Part shown: piece by piece, positions 17,442 through 25,759 of the stretch
How positions within the stretch are numbered: position 1 is the first letter of the stretch
How the letters are laid out: every line of letters begins with the position of its first letter
Origin: UBA3824 sp017541145
GTDB taxonomy: Bacteria; Bacteroidota; Bacteroidia; Bacteroidales; UBA3824
NCBI GenBank assembly: GCA_947168365.1
Contig: CAMVLO010000006.1
Location: 1 to 64,000, forward strand
Reading direction: 5' to 3'
DNA: 64,000 bases
Program-made: the position numbers and the translations under genes
The notes under the pieces: generated by a model
Told to the model about the DNA's origin: nothing
What the model saw: the letters and a program-made list of their open reading frames with translations, nothing else
Database searches by the model: none

Positions 17442-18650
17442 ATGATGCCCAAAGAGATAATAAGGACAATGATGTATTTTATAGCCGTATGCATAAGCGT
17501 ATGGGCTTGTATATACGGATACTCATTGTCCAAAGATCTCGAAGAAGATGAGCTGAAACAACTAAAACTCTGGGCAGACGCCGTAGACGAAATCAAAAAC
17601 GCCGACCTCGACCAGCAAGTATCTCTCATCGCATACAAAAGGCTTCAAGAAAACACAAGAATACCAATCATCCTATTCTACGCCGAAGGAGAATACGAAT
17701 ACAGAAACATCGAAATCGATACTTCCGAAATGCCATTGGAAGATTTCCTGCGCGAAGAATGCAAAAAGATGAACAACAACTCAAGTTCGCCGATAAAAAT
17801 ACAGAGGGACCGCGGAAATTGGGACCTTCTGTACTACGGTGAATCTATCAACCTCGAAAAAATCAAAAAATATCCCGTCTGGCAATTTATCGTAACAATT
17901 TTTATCATCATATTCACCTTCATCGGACTTAGAGCATCCAACAAAGCTGACCAAAACAAAGTAATGGTGGGAATGTCCAAAGAAACCGCGCATCAGCTCG
18001 GAACACCAATCTCATCATTGCTCGCATGGATAGAGATGCTAAAACTCGAAAACTACAATCCCGAAGTAACCGACGAAGTAGAAAAAGATGTAAAACGTCT
18101 GGAAAAAATAGCGGAACGTTTCTCACGCATCGGCAACAAACCCGAACTTACCGAAACCGATATTTGTCCCGTGCTCAACAGCGTACTTACATACCTGCAT
18201 TCCAGAACGTCACAATTTATAGAATACGATATCCACATCCCGGAAAAATCCATAATCATCCCGCTCAACACTTCATTGTTTGAATGGGTAATAGAAAACA
18301 TCTGCAAAAACGCTATCGACGCAATGCAGGGAAAAGGAAAACTGTCAATAAGGCTTTCCGAAGACAAAGAATATGTAAAAATAGATATCAAAGACACAGG
18401 AAAAGGGTTCACCAAAAAGTATTACAAAAGAATATTTAAGCCCGGATTCACCACCAAAAAACACGGATGGGGATTAGGACTTTCGTTAGCACAACGTATT
18501 ATAAATGACTATCATAAAGGTTCGGTATTTGTAAAAGACAGCGAACCCGGAAAAGGTACTACATTTAGAATACTTTTGCCTAAAAAGAAAAAAATTTCAA
18601 AAAAATCTAAAATATTTGAAACCTTTTCAAAAATTTTCCGTATAACTTAG
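17442..18650 (+). CDS. Membrane sensor histidine kinase (no partner regulator nearby)
   Basis: A 402-residue kinase. Membrane segments at about 7-27 and 148-166 enclose an extracytoplasmic domain of roughly 120 residues. The dimerisation and phosphoacceptor helix has His184 in ETAHQLGTPISSLLAW, a form common in Bacteroidota kinases. The ATP-binding domain has the N box (ENICKNAIDAM), the G1 box (DTGKGF) and G2 (KKHGWGLGLSLAQRI). It phosphorylates itself and a response regulator, but none is encoded next to it. It follows the unknown membrane protein by 5 nt and is ended by a strong hairpin terminator. Confidence 0.93.
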   Translation: MMPKEIIRTMMYFIAVCISVWACIYGYSLSKDLEEDELKQLKLWADAVDEIKNADLDQQVSLIAYKRLQENTRIPIILFYAEGEYEYRNIEIDTSEMPLEDFLREECKKMNNNSSSPIKIQRDRGNWDLLYYGESINLEKIKKYPVWQFIVTIFIIIFTFIGLRASNKADQNKVMVGMSKETAHQLGTPISSLLAWIEMLKLENYNPEVTDEVEKDVKRLEKIAERFSRIGNKPELTETDICPVLNSVLTYLHSRTSQFIEYDIHIPEKSIIIPLNTSLFEWVIENICKNAIDAMQGKGKLSIRLSEDKEYVKIDIKDTGKGFTKKYYKRIFKPGFTTKKHGWGLGLSLAQRIINDYHKGSVFVKDSEPGKGTTFRILLPKKKKISKKSKIFETFSKIFRIT

Positions 18651-18755
18651 TGTAATTAAAAAACATTGAATGACAGCCCTCATCTGAGACAGACCAGGAA
18701 GATATAATGTCAGAACTCTTTTCATAATAAGATTTAGGTTAAATTAGTAAGCAGC

Positions 18756-18791
18756 AAAAGGGGTAAGCGTCGCAAGACACTTACCCCTTTT
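18756..18791 (+). terminator. Rho-independent terminator after the histidine kinase
   Basis: Perfect 12-nt arms (18756-18767 and 18780-18791) enclose a 12-nt loop and run into a T-tract ending near 18793. Confidence 0.85.
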
Positions 18792-19117
18792 TTATTTACA
18801 ATTTACTACAATCAACAATCATTCTCAATCCCGATATAGAAAAACTTCTGCAATATCTTCTTACTTTAACATCTTTTCGATGACCAAGTGTTGCCTTCAG
18901 CCGAAAAATTTAATAATTATCTGATAATCAAAAATTCCTTTCAAACAAATATCAATAGCAAAACAGATGTTCATCGGTGAAAAATAAAATAGAATAAGGA
19001 TATAATCCAAATGTCAACATCGAAATTTTAAACAGGTAACAAAGTTATTGAAATTAACATCATTGACATCGGATACAGAAAATAATATTCAACAATATAA
19101 CAACAATGAAAAATCGA

Positions 19118-19756
19118 TGTCAATATAAATAATAACATGATGTCATCATCGAAATTACCGTGGGAATTATGACCATGACACCATGTAAACATGGATAATG
19201 ACATGTCAATATTAATAATAACATGATGTCACCATCGAAATTCCCGTGGGAATTATGACCATGACACCATGTAAACATGGATAATGACATGTCAATATTA
19301 ATAATAACATGATGTCACGGTCGAAATTACCGTGGGAATTACGACCGCGACCCCAGGTGAAAACGGAAAAAGACATGTCAATATCGATAATTATAGGATG
19401 TCACGGTCGTAATTCCCTCGGCGATTACGACCGCGACACCAGGTGAAAATGAAAAATGACGTGTCTATATCGATAATTATGGGATGTCACGGTCGTAATT
19501 CCCTCGGCGATCACGACCGCGACCCCAGGTGAAAATGGAAAATTCCATGTCTATATCGAAAATTATGGGATGTCACGGTCGTAATTCCCTCGGCGATCAC
19601 GACCGCGACACCAGGTGAAAATGAAAAATGCGATGTCAATATCGATAATAACATGATGTCATCATCGTAATCACCGTGGTAATCTTGACCATGATAACAG
19701 GTAAATATGAAGAATCCGATGTCAAGATAGATAATAACATGATGTCATCATCGAAT
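19118..19756. repeat. Tandem array of 86-bp repeats (seven full plus one partial)
   Basis: The word TGTC(A/T)A(G/T)AT or a close variant recurs at 19118, 19204, 19290, 19376, 19462, 19548, 19634 and 19720, exactly 86 bp apart each time. The last unit is cut after about 36 bp. Units 1 and 2 differ at only three positions; units 3-6 form a second subtype and unit 7 returns towards the first. Each full unit has a 40-bp dyad (first at 19141-19180, then every 86 bp) with 16-nt arms and an 8-nt centre. Arm changes are partly compensatory: a T-A pair at arm position 6 in units 1 and 7 becomes C-G in units 3-6. There are no variable spacers and no long open frame. Function unknown. Confidence 0.93.
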
Positions 19757-19794
19757 TTTTTTATTTAAAGAAATATTTTCTACAAAAAAATGTT

Positions 19795-19802
19795 TATATT
19801 TG
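19795..19802 (+). promoter_or_regulatory. -7 box of the toxin-antitoxin operon
   Basis: TATATTTG matches TAnnTTTG. It lies 24 nt before ATG 19826 and downstream of another in-frame ATG at 19790, so the antitoxin start must be 19826. A -33 TTG is not clear. Confidence 0.6.
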
Positions 19803-19825
19803 TGTCAAATAAAAAAAATAACATC

Positions 19826-20029
19826 ATGGCAGTAATTACAATTGATTATGACGAGCATAACAAAACAGCTCGCGCTATAATTAAATTAATAGAAGAGTCA
19901 GGACTTTTTACCATCTTAAAGGACGATGAACCTAATGAAACTACTAAGCAAGCTATTAGAGATGCTCAAAGTGGTAAAACTTATAAGGCAAAGAGTTTTG
20001 ATGATTTAGTTAATTATTTAGAGAATTGA
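19826..20029 (+). CDS. Antitoxin of a YafQ-type toxin-antitoxin pair (DUF2683-like)
   Basis: A 67-residue protein starting MAVITIDYDEHNKTAR, a form I associate with small DUF2683-like proteins paired with YafQ-family toxins. The N-terminal strand and helix would form the DNA-binding and dimerising part; the acidic C-terminal part (about residues 33-67) would wrap the toxin. The start at 19826 is chosen because the promoter -7 box lies between it and an upstream in-frame ATG at 19790. The stop overlaps the toxin start by one base (TGATG), the usual antitoxin-first arrangement. Autoregulation is expected for the family, not shown here. Confidence 0.72.
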   Translation: MAVITIDYDEHNKTARAIIKLIEESGLFTILKDDEPNETTKQAIRDAQSGKTYKAKSFDDLVNYLEN

Positions 20030-20301
20030 TGTACAATATAGAATCAACAAGACAATTTCGCACTGACTACAAATCTTTGAACAAATCAGATGCGCAAAAA
20101 GTTTTGCAAACTATCAAAATACTTCAAGAAGAAGGCACATTACCCAAAGAGCCTTATCACCCTCATAGACTAAAAGGTAATTATGTAGGGAATTGGGAAG
20201 CTCATGTACGTCCGGATTTACTTCTAATCTGGTACATTATTGAAAAAGACACTATAAAATTATTGAGAGTTGGCAGTCACGCAAAATTGTTCAACATGTA
20301 A
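20029..20301 (+). CDS. YafQ/RelE-superfamily mRNA interferase toxin
   Basis: A 90-residue RelE-fold toxin. Features typical of the YafQ branch are the N-terminal TRQFRTDYKSL, the central HRLKGNYVGNWEAHVRPDLL and the C-terminal RVGSHAKLF, where the family has G-(S/T)-H-(S/A)-x-L-F with a catalytic His. Such toxins cut ribosome-bound mRNA when the antitoxin is lost. The ATG at 20029 overlaps the antitoxin stop; an in-frame TTG at 20026 is less likely. The pair lies between the 86-bp repeat array and a type III restriction-modification system. Confidence 0.85.
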   Translation: MYNIESTRQFRTDYKSLNKSDAQKVLQTIKILQEEGTLPKEPYHPHRLKGNYVGNWEAHVRPDLLLIWYIIEKDTIKLLRVGSHAKLFNM

Positions 20302-20328
20302 ATAATTAATAACAACATCCATTTCATT

Positions 20329-20440
20329 GTGTAGAGACGTTGTGTACAACGTCTCTACACAATAATATTCGTATTTTTAGACGTTGTACACAACGTCTCT
20401 ACACAATTATTCGTATTTTCAGACGTTGTACACAACGTCT
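20329..20440. repeat. Three short palindromes in a 42-44-bp direct repeat
   Basis: The word ACAACGTCTCTAC recurs at 20346, 20390 and 20432. The first copy forms a 32-nt palindrome (15-nt arms, 20329-20343 and 20346-20360). The second and third form 20-nt palindromes (20379-20398 and 20421-20440) with 9-nt arms. Such stand-alone GTAGAGACGTTGT-type palindromes resemble REP-like elements. They fill the gap between the toxin gene and the mod promoter. Confidence 0.82.
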
Positions 20441-20519
20441 CTACGGGGCAGATTGAAATTCCTTTCTCAGAAAAATATTTTCAGGTGTTTTTTTAACATA
20501 AGTGTAATACAACTCGTAT

Positions 20520-20550
20520 TTTGCAGTGTCAAAACTATTTACTACTTTTG
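20520..20550 (+). promoter_or_regulatory. Promoter of the type III restriction-modification operon
   Basis: TTTG at 20520-20523 and TACTTTTG at 20543-20550 with a 19-nt spacer match both boxes. The promoter overlaps the 5-prime end of the longest open frame (TTG at 20521), so translation must begin further down, at ATG 20575. Confidence 0.75.
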
Positions 20551-20574
20551 AAAACTTTTTTAGATTATCAGTAC

Positions 20575-22428
20575 ATGCAAAACTTATTAAACGACTTACA
20601 GGAATTGTTGATGCAGGACGAGCGGTTTGTAGCTGACGGTAAACTCCTGAAAAACAAAATTATAGAATGTGCCCTCAATTTGGATTCCGAACTGTTGAAG
20701 GAACTATTGGGCAACAAGCAACTAAAGGAACATTTCTTTGTGCAAGCCGGCGATGTAATCGTTTTCGACAAAATTAAATTCCAAAAGTTTGTTTCTAATA
20801 AACAATTTTTGGCTGATTCATATACCTCTTACAAGAATAGAATAGGTCTGGCAAAAGACGGAGATTATCTCTCTGACTGCAAGGATGTTGTATTGCAATG
20901 GGCTTACAAGGACTGCATATTGGAAGGCGGTCAGTCAAGAGACGAACAAAAGAAATATGAAGTGTTTTATAATGAGGTACTTGCACCAAATAATATCAAC
21001 CGTCTGCTGGATGCTAAGGTTTTTACAAATTTTAAAAGGTACGAACAGGACAAGGTAACTGAAAATCCTCAGATTAATCAAGATGACAATTTGATTATTA
21101 AGGGTAACAACTTGTTGGTGCTTCATTCTTTGAAAAAAATTAAGAGTATATGCGGCAAGGTAAAATGTATTTTTATCGACCCGCCTTACAATACTGATAA
21201 TGATTCTTTTAAATATAACGACAGTTTCAATCACAGTACTTGGTTGACGTTTATGAAAAACAGGGTGGCTGTATCTCACGACTTGTTGAGTGAGGACGGT
21301 TTGTTCTGGGTTTCGCTATCGGACCACGAGGCTCATTATTTTAAGGTGATGACCGATGAGATTTTTGGTCGTGACAATTTTGTGGCTGACGTGATTTGGA
21401 ATTCTACCAAGTCTGTTACAAATACAGCTATTATTTCGGGCGCTACTACGCATGTGTTGTTATACGCCAAGAATGCTAAGTTGTTGAAACAGAACAGGAC
21501 TTCGTTTAGACTTACTGCCGATGAGCAAAAGTTTTCCAATCCGGACAACGACCCGCGCGGCAAGTGGGTGGCTGACCCGTTTCAGGTGGGTGGCGAACGT
21601 CCTAATCAATTGTATGAAATCACAAACCCCAAAACAGGTGTTGTGTACAAGCCGTTGCCGGGCAACAGTTGGAAAAACGAGAAAAAAGTTTTTGACGTGT
21701 TGATGTCGGAAGGCAGAATAATCTTTGGTACTAAGGGAGATGCAGGTCCTCAGCGCAAACGTTTCTGGAGCGAGGCAAAAGAGCGCGGCGAGGTTACTAC
21801 TACACTTTGGAAAGATTTGCCGACTACTACTAACGGCACTGCGCATCTCAAGGAGCTTTTTGGTGACAGGATTTTCAATAATCCGAAACCTGAAGGCTTG
21901 ATAGAGAGAGTTTTACAGTTATCTACCAACGAAGGCGACTTGGTATTGGATTTTTGTCTTGGCAGCGGTACTACATGTACGGCGGCTCACAAGATGAAAC
22001 GCAGATATATCGGCGTGGAACAGATGGATTATATCGAGGAAGTATCTATCGCAAGACTCAAAAAAGTTTTGGAAGGCGAACAAGGCGGTATTTCAAGGAC
22101 TAACGGCTGGGAAGGCGGCGGAAGTTTTGTTTATTGCGAGCTGATGAAAGATACTCAAAACGATATTGAAAGAATACTTGGCGCCAAGGACGAAGAGTTG
22201 TTACAGATTTTTGACGAACTGCCACAAAGTAAGTCCAGAAAATATTTTATCAAAAATCTCGACAAGGAAGGATTTCTTGCGCTCAACTCCAAAGATAAGA
22301 AGAAGATACTGTTGGATTGTGTTAACAAAAATAATCTTTATGTTAACTTGTCGGAAATAGACGACGAGGATTATGCCGTTAGCGACAACGACAAGATGTT
22401 AACAAAGAGATTGTACAGTTTTGAGTAA
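20575..22428 (+). CDS. mod: Type III restriction-modification system methyltransferase (Mod)
   Basis: A 617-residue adenine-specific N6 DNA methyltransferase. The catalytic motif DPPYNT (Asp202-Tyr205) precedes the S-adenosylmethionine site DFCLGSGTT (about 459-467), the beta-class order expected for type III Mod subunits. The region between and before these holds the target-recognition part. Mod both methylates its site and gives sequence specificity to the Mod-Res complex. The frame is open back to a TTG at 20521, but the promoter covers that position, so ATG 20575 was chosen. I see no long homopolymer or short tandem repeat that would suggest phase variation. The res gene follows 55 nt later. 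Confidence 0.93.
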   Translation: MQNLLNDLQELLMQDERFVADGKLLKNKIIECALNLDSELLKELLGNKQLKEHFFVQAGDVIVFDKIKFQKFVSNKQFLADSYTSYKNRIGLAKDGDYLSDCKDVVLQWAYKDCILEGGQSRDEQKKYEVFYNEVLAPNNINRLLDAKVFTNFKRYEQDKVTENPQINQDDNLIIKGNNLLVLHSLKKIKSICGKVKCIFIDPPYNTDNDSFKYNDSFNHSTWLTFMKNRVAVSHDLLSEDGLFWVSLSDHEAHYFKVMTDEIFGRDNFVADVIWNSTKSVTNTAIISGATTHVLLYAKNAKLLKQNRTSFRLTADEQKFSNPDNDPRGKWVADPFQVGGERPNQLYEITNPKTGVVYKPLPGNSWKNEKKVFDVLMSEGRIIFGTKGDAGPQRKRFWSEAKERGEVTTTLWKDLPTTTNGTAHLKELFGDRIFNNPKPEGLIERVLQLSTNEGDLVLDFCLGSGTTCTAAHKMKRRYIGVEQMDYIEEVSIARLKKVLEGEQGGISRTNGWEGGGSFVYCELMKDTQNDIERILGAKDEELLQIFDELPQSKSRKYFIKNLDKEGFLALNSKDKKKILLDCVNKNNLYVNLSEIDDEDYAVSDNDKMLTKRLYSFE

Positions 22429-22483
22429 CACCGGATAAAAAAAAGTAAAAAGAAAAGAAACAAACAAGGTAAAGATACACAGG

Positions 22484-25084
22484 ATGAAACTCAACGAGGA
22501 ATTAAACGAATTATTGAAATCCAACGAAGAAGTATTTCAACAATTGGTTCCCGGCTATATAAGAGAGAATCTAAAACCGAGTTTTGAGCTGCGCCCTTAT
22601 CAGCTTGAGGCTTTCGGACGTTTTGTCTATTACAACGAGAATTATCGCAAGAGCCCCAACCCTACCCAACTGCTGTTTCACATGGCTACGGGCAGCGGCA
22701 AAACTCTTATCATGGCGGGACTTATGATATATTTGTATCAACAAGGATACAGAAATTTTCTGTTTTTTGTTAACAGTACAAATATTATTGATAAGACCAA
22801 AGACAATTTCTTGAATGCGAACTCCATCAAGTATCTGTTTTCAGAAAGGCTTTCGATAGCTGATAAAAAGTTTGAAATTGCAGAAGTATCCAATTTTCAA
22901 GATACTAATCAAGATAATATTAATATCTGCTTTAGCACTGTACAAGGGCTTCATGCGCTACTAAACACTCCCAAGGAAAACGAAATAACTTTCGACGACT
23001 TTGAAAACAGCAAGGTTGTGCTTATTGCCGACGAAGCTCATCATATCAACGCCGATACCAAGAATGCTAAAAAACGTACTCCCGAAGAACAGGAAAATAT
23101 CGACAGTTGGGAAGGCACGGTAACAAGGATTTTTAATGCCAACAAGGAAAATATCATGTTGGAATTTACGGCAACGGCAGATCTGAAGAATCCTCTGATA
23201 GCTTTTAAGTATGACAACAAGCTGTTGTTTGATTATCCTTTGAGCAAGTTTAGGGCCGAGGGTTATTCCAAAGATGTACAGACATTGCAGGCTACACTTC
23301 CTGTATTTGAAAGGGCGGTACAGGCAATAATATTAAGTCAATACCGTCAAAAACTTTTTGAGAAATATGGCATAAGAATAAAACCTGTAGTACTCTTTAA
23401 GTCCAAGACGATAAAAGAGAGCAAGGATTTTCAGACTGCATTTACCGAAAATCTAAAGCATCTCAACGCGGGCACATTGCAAAATATAAAGAATCTCAAC
23501 CGCGATACGGTGTTAAGGAAAGTGTTTGACTATTTGGAGAAAAACAGTATTCCGCTTGAGAACTTTTGTGAGGAACTCAAAGACGATTTTGCCGCTGATA
23601 AACAAATCTCGGTAAACTCCAGAGAAGAGAGCGAAGAGAAACAAATAGCAATCAACACTTTGGAGAACGAGAAAAATATCTACCGCGCAATTTTCGCTGT
23701 TGACAAGCTGAACGAAGGTTGGGATGTTTTGAACTTGTTTGATATCGTAAGGCTTTATGATACAAGAGATTCCAAAAACGGAGTACCGGGCAAAACTACA
23801 ATGCAGGAAGCGCAATTGATAGGACGCGGTGCAAGATATTGTCCGTTTAGAGTAGATGGTATTGACAATGCATATATCCGCAAGTTTGACGAAGATACGG
23901 AAAACGAGCTAAAAATTTGCGAAGAACTTTATTATCATGCTTCGTATAATCCGGGATATATTGTGGAGCTAAACCGTGCACTTGTCAACATGGGCATAAA
24001 ACCCGTAAAATTAGTACAAAGGCAGCTCAACTTAAAGGAAGAGTTTAAGAATACGGATTTTTATCGTAACGGATTTATTCTAAAAAATCACAAGGAGAAA
24101 AATACACGCGCAAATGTATTCTCATTGAAATCCTCAATACTGGAACAAGTATTTGAAGCGAAGATAAATTCCGAAACGGTTGAAGAAAAAGAAGCGTTTA
24201 CAGCCGGCAAGCGCAACGATACCAAGAATATTACCGAGCAGGAATATTTTCTACCGGAATTGGGAGAGATAATAATCCGCGAAGCGATGTCGAGATTGGA
24301 ATTTTACAGGTTTGACAATCTGAAGAAATATTTGCCGAATCTGAAATCAGTAAGCGAGTTTATAACTTCAAATAATTATCTCGGAAAAATCCGTGTAAAA
24401 ATAAAAGCTGAAGACACAGACCTTAACAATATATCAGCAGAAGAAAAACTCCGCGTAGCAATCAACCTTTTGAACACGATAGCTCCGATAATAGGTTCCG
24501 ACAAAATAGAAAGTATCGGTTCCAAGGATTTCACGGCGTTTGCAATAAAAGATGTATTCAAAAGTAAGTTGATGAACTTTACGCTTGATAACAAATCCGA
24601 CAGAGAATTTGGCAAATCGATGCTTGACGAAAAAGAGACCAAAATGCCGCTCAATATCAACGAAAAGCAATGGTATGCTCAAGAGGATTGTTTCGGAACT
24701 TCGGAAGAGAAATCGTTTGTACTATATATCAATAGTATCTACGAGGAGTTGAAAGCAAAATACGAAGAAATATACTTACTAAGAAACGAGCGAGATTTTC
24801 AATTACATGCTTTTTACGACGGAAGAGCATTTGAGCCGGATTTTGTATTGTTTCTGAGTAAAAATAATAATGGTAAAAAAGAATATACTCAAGTTTTTGT
24901 AGAGCCCAAAGGTCCGCAACTAATAGAGCGTGACGGTTGGAAAGAGCGTTTCTTAAATGAAATAAGTTCGCAATCTACAAATACGGCAAATATAAGACTT
25001 CTCGCAATGCCATTTTATTGTTTTGAGGATGACAAGAAACTCAACGAGTTTAAGTCAACATTTGAGAAAGCAATATTAGGCTAA
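22484..25084 (+). CDS. res: Type III restriction enzyme subunit (Res)
   Basis: An 866-residue SF2 helicase-nuclease. The helicase has the Walker A motif ATGSGKT (Gly70-Thr74), DEAH box ADEAHH (Asp183-His186), FTATA motif III, and a late GRGARYCPF motif VI region near residue 448. The C-terminal endonuclease domain shows the PD-(D/E)xK pattern EPDFVLFL ... VEPKG (Asp786, Glu807, Lys809). All key residues seem intact, so the system is probably active. With Mod it cleaves unmodified foreign DNA after ATP-dependent long-range communication between sites. A hairpin terminator follows. Confidence 0.94.
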   Translation: MKLNEELNELLKSNEEVFQQLVPGYIRENLKPSFELRPYQLEAFGRFVYYNENYRKSPNPTQLLFHMATGSGKTLIMAGLMIYLYQQGYRNFLFFVNSTNIIDKTKDNFLNANSIKYLFSERLSIADKKFEIAEVSNFQDTNQDNINICFSTVQGLHALLNTPKENEITFDDFENSKVVLIADEAHHINADTKNAKKRTPEEQENIDSWEGTVTRIFNANKENIMLEFTATADLKNPLIAFKYDNKLLFDYPLSKFRAEGYSKDVQTLQATLPVFERAVQAIILSQYRQKLFEKYGIRIKPVVLFKSKTIKESKDFQTAFTENLKHLNAGTLQNIKNLNRDTVLRKVFDYLEKNSIPLENFCEELKDDFAADKQISVNSREESEEKQIAINTLENEKNIYRAIFAVDKLNEGWDVLNLFDIVRLYDTRDSKNGVPGKTTMQEAQLIGRGARYCPFRVDGIDNAYIRKFDEDTENELKICEELYYHASYNPGYIVELNRALVNMGIKPVKLVQRQLNLKEEFKNTDFYRNGFILKNHKEKNTRANVFSLKSSILEQVFEAKINSETVEEKEAFTAGKRNDTKNITEQEYFLPELGEIIIREAMSRLEFYRFDNLKKYLPNLKSVSEFITSNNYLGKIRVKIKAEDTDLNNISAEEKLRVAINLLNTIAPIIGSDKIESIGSKDFTAFAIKDVFKSKLMNFTLDNKSDREFGKSMLDEKETKMPLNINEKQWYAQEDCFGTSEEKSFVLYINSIYEELKAKYEEIYLLRNERDFQLHAFYDGRAFEPDFVLFLSKNNNGKKEYTQVFVEPKGPQLIERDGWKERFLNEISSQSTNTANIRLLAMPFYCFEDDKKLNEFKSTFEKAILG

Positions 25085-25088
25085 AAAT

Positions 25089-25139
25089 AAAACAGGCTGT
25101 CAGAAAGAAGATGATTACTTTTTTCAGACAGCCTGTTTT
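25089..25139. terminator. Bidirectional terminator between res and ribE
   Basis: Perfect 13-nt arms (AAAACAGGCTGTC and its complement) at 25089-25101 and 25127-25139, A-rich on one side and T-rich on the other, between converging genes. Confidence 0.85.
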
Positions 25140-25159
25140 GTTATGTTAATTCTGCAAAA

Positions 25160-25756
25160 TTATTTCTTGATATATACGCTTGCAATCTTTTGGATGTATT
25201 TTCCGATGATATCAAATTCCAAGTTAACCTTGTCGCCGACTTTCAGATTATGGAAATTGGTAATCTCGTAAGTGTAAGGAATGATAGAAACTCTGAATTT
25301 GCCGTCTTCAGAATTACAAACAGTAAGCGAAACACCGTTGACAGCTACCGAACCTTTCTCTACGGTAATATTTCCTTGGGAAGGATCGTACTCGATAGTA
25401 TAATAAATACTGCCGTCCATATCTTCGATTTTGGTACAAACACCGGTTTGATCCACATGACCTTGTACGATGTGACCGTCTAAAAGAGAATCCGGTTTCA
25501 TACTGCGTTCGAGATTTACCTCATCACCGATTTTCAGCAATCCGAGGTTAGAACGGTTGAGAGTTTCCTGCATTGCTGTTACAACATATTTGTTACCGTC
25601 GTTTTTTACAACAGTAAGACAAACACCGTTGTGAGCAACACTTTGGTCGATAGCAAGCTCGTTTCCAAAAGGACATTCGAGCGTAAAATCTATATTAGTT
25701 CTGTCGTGACGGATATCAACCACCTTGCCGACAGCTTCAACTATACCTGAAAACAT
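25160..25756 (-). CDS. ribE: Riboflavin synthase, alpha subunit
   Basis: A 198-residue protein starting MFSGIVEAVGKV, the invariant start of riboflavin synthase. Two lumazine-binding repeats are visible: VAHNGVCLTVV near residue 41 and its counterpart VAVNGVSLTVC near residue 138. The enzyme dismutates two 6,7-dimethyl-8-ribityllumazine molecules to riboflavin. Length is normal for the family. It lies 3 nt after proC and is expressed from the proC promoter. No FMN riboswitch is apparent. Other riboflavin genes are not in the window. Confidence 0.96.
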   Translation of the reverse strand: MFSGIVEAVGKVVDIRHDRTNIDFTLECPFGNELAIDQSVAHNGVCLTVVKNDGNKYVVTAMQETLNRSNLGLLKIGDEVNLERSMKPDSLLDGHIVQGHVDQTGVCTKIEDMDGSIYYTIEYDPSQGNITVEKGSVAVNGVSLTVCNSEDGKFRVSIIPYTYEITNFHNLKVGDKVNLEFDIIGKYIQKIASVYIKK

Positions 25757-25759
25757 AAT

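Larger units (their letters stand above)
18651..19825. other. 1.2-kb noncoding region: terminator, unassigned stretch, 86-bp repeat array, promoter
   Basis: No credible gene is present. From left to right it holds a terminator (18756-18791), about 330 nt with no recognised feature except fragments that echo the repeat (for example around 19011-19040), the 86-bp array (19118-19756), and the toxin-antitoxin promoter (19795-19802). Confidence 0.8.

Noticed and set aside
19118..19756. CRISPR array
   Set aside because: The repeats are 86 bp and follow each other directly, with no unique spacers of fixed length between short repeats, and no cas gene is nearby.
20521..20574. N-terminal extension of Mod from a TTG codon
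   Set aside because: The promoter boxes cover this stretch, so it is not expected to be in the transcript.
20575..22428. Phase-variable mod gene
   Set aside because: I looked for long homopolymers or short tandem repeats inside the gene and saw none.
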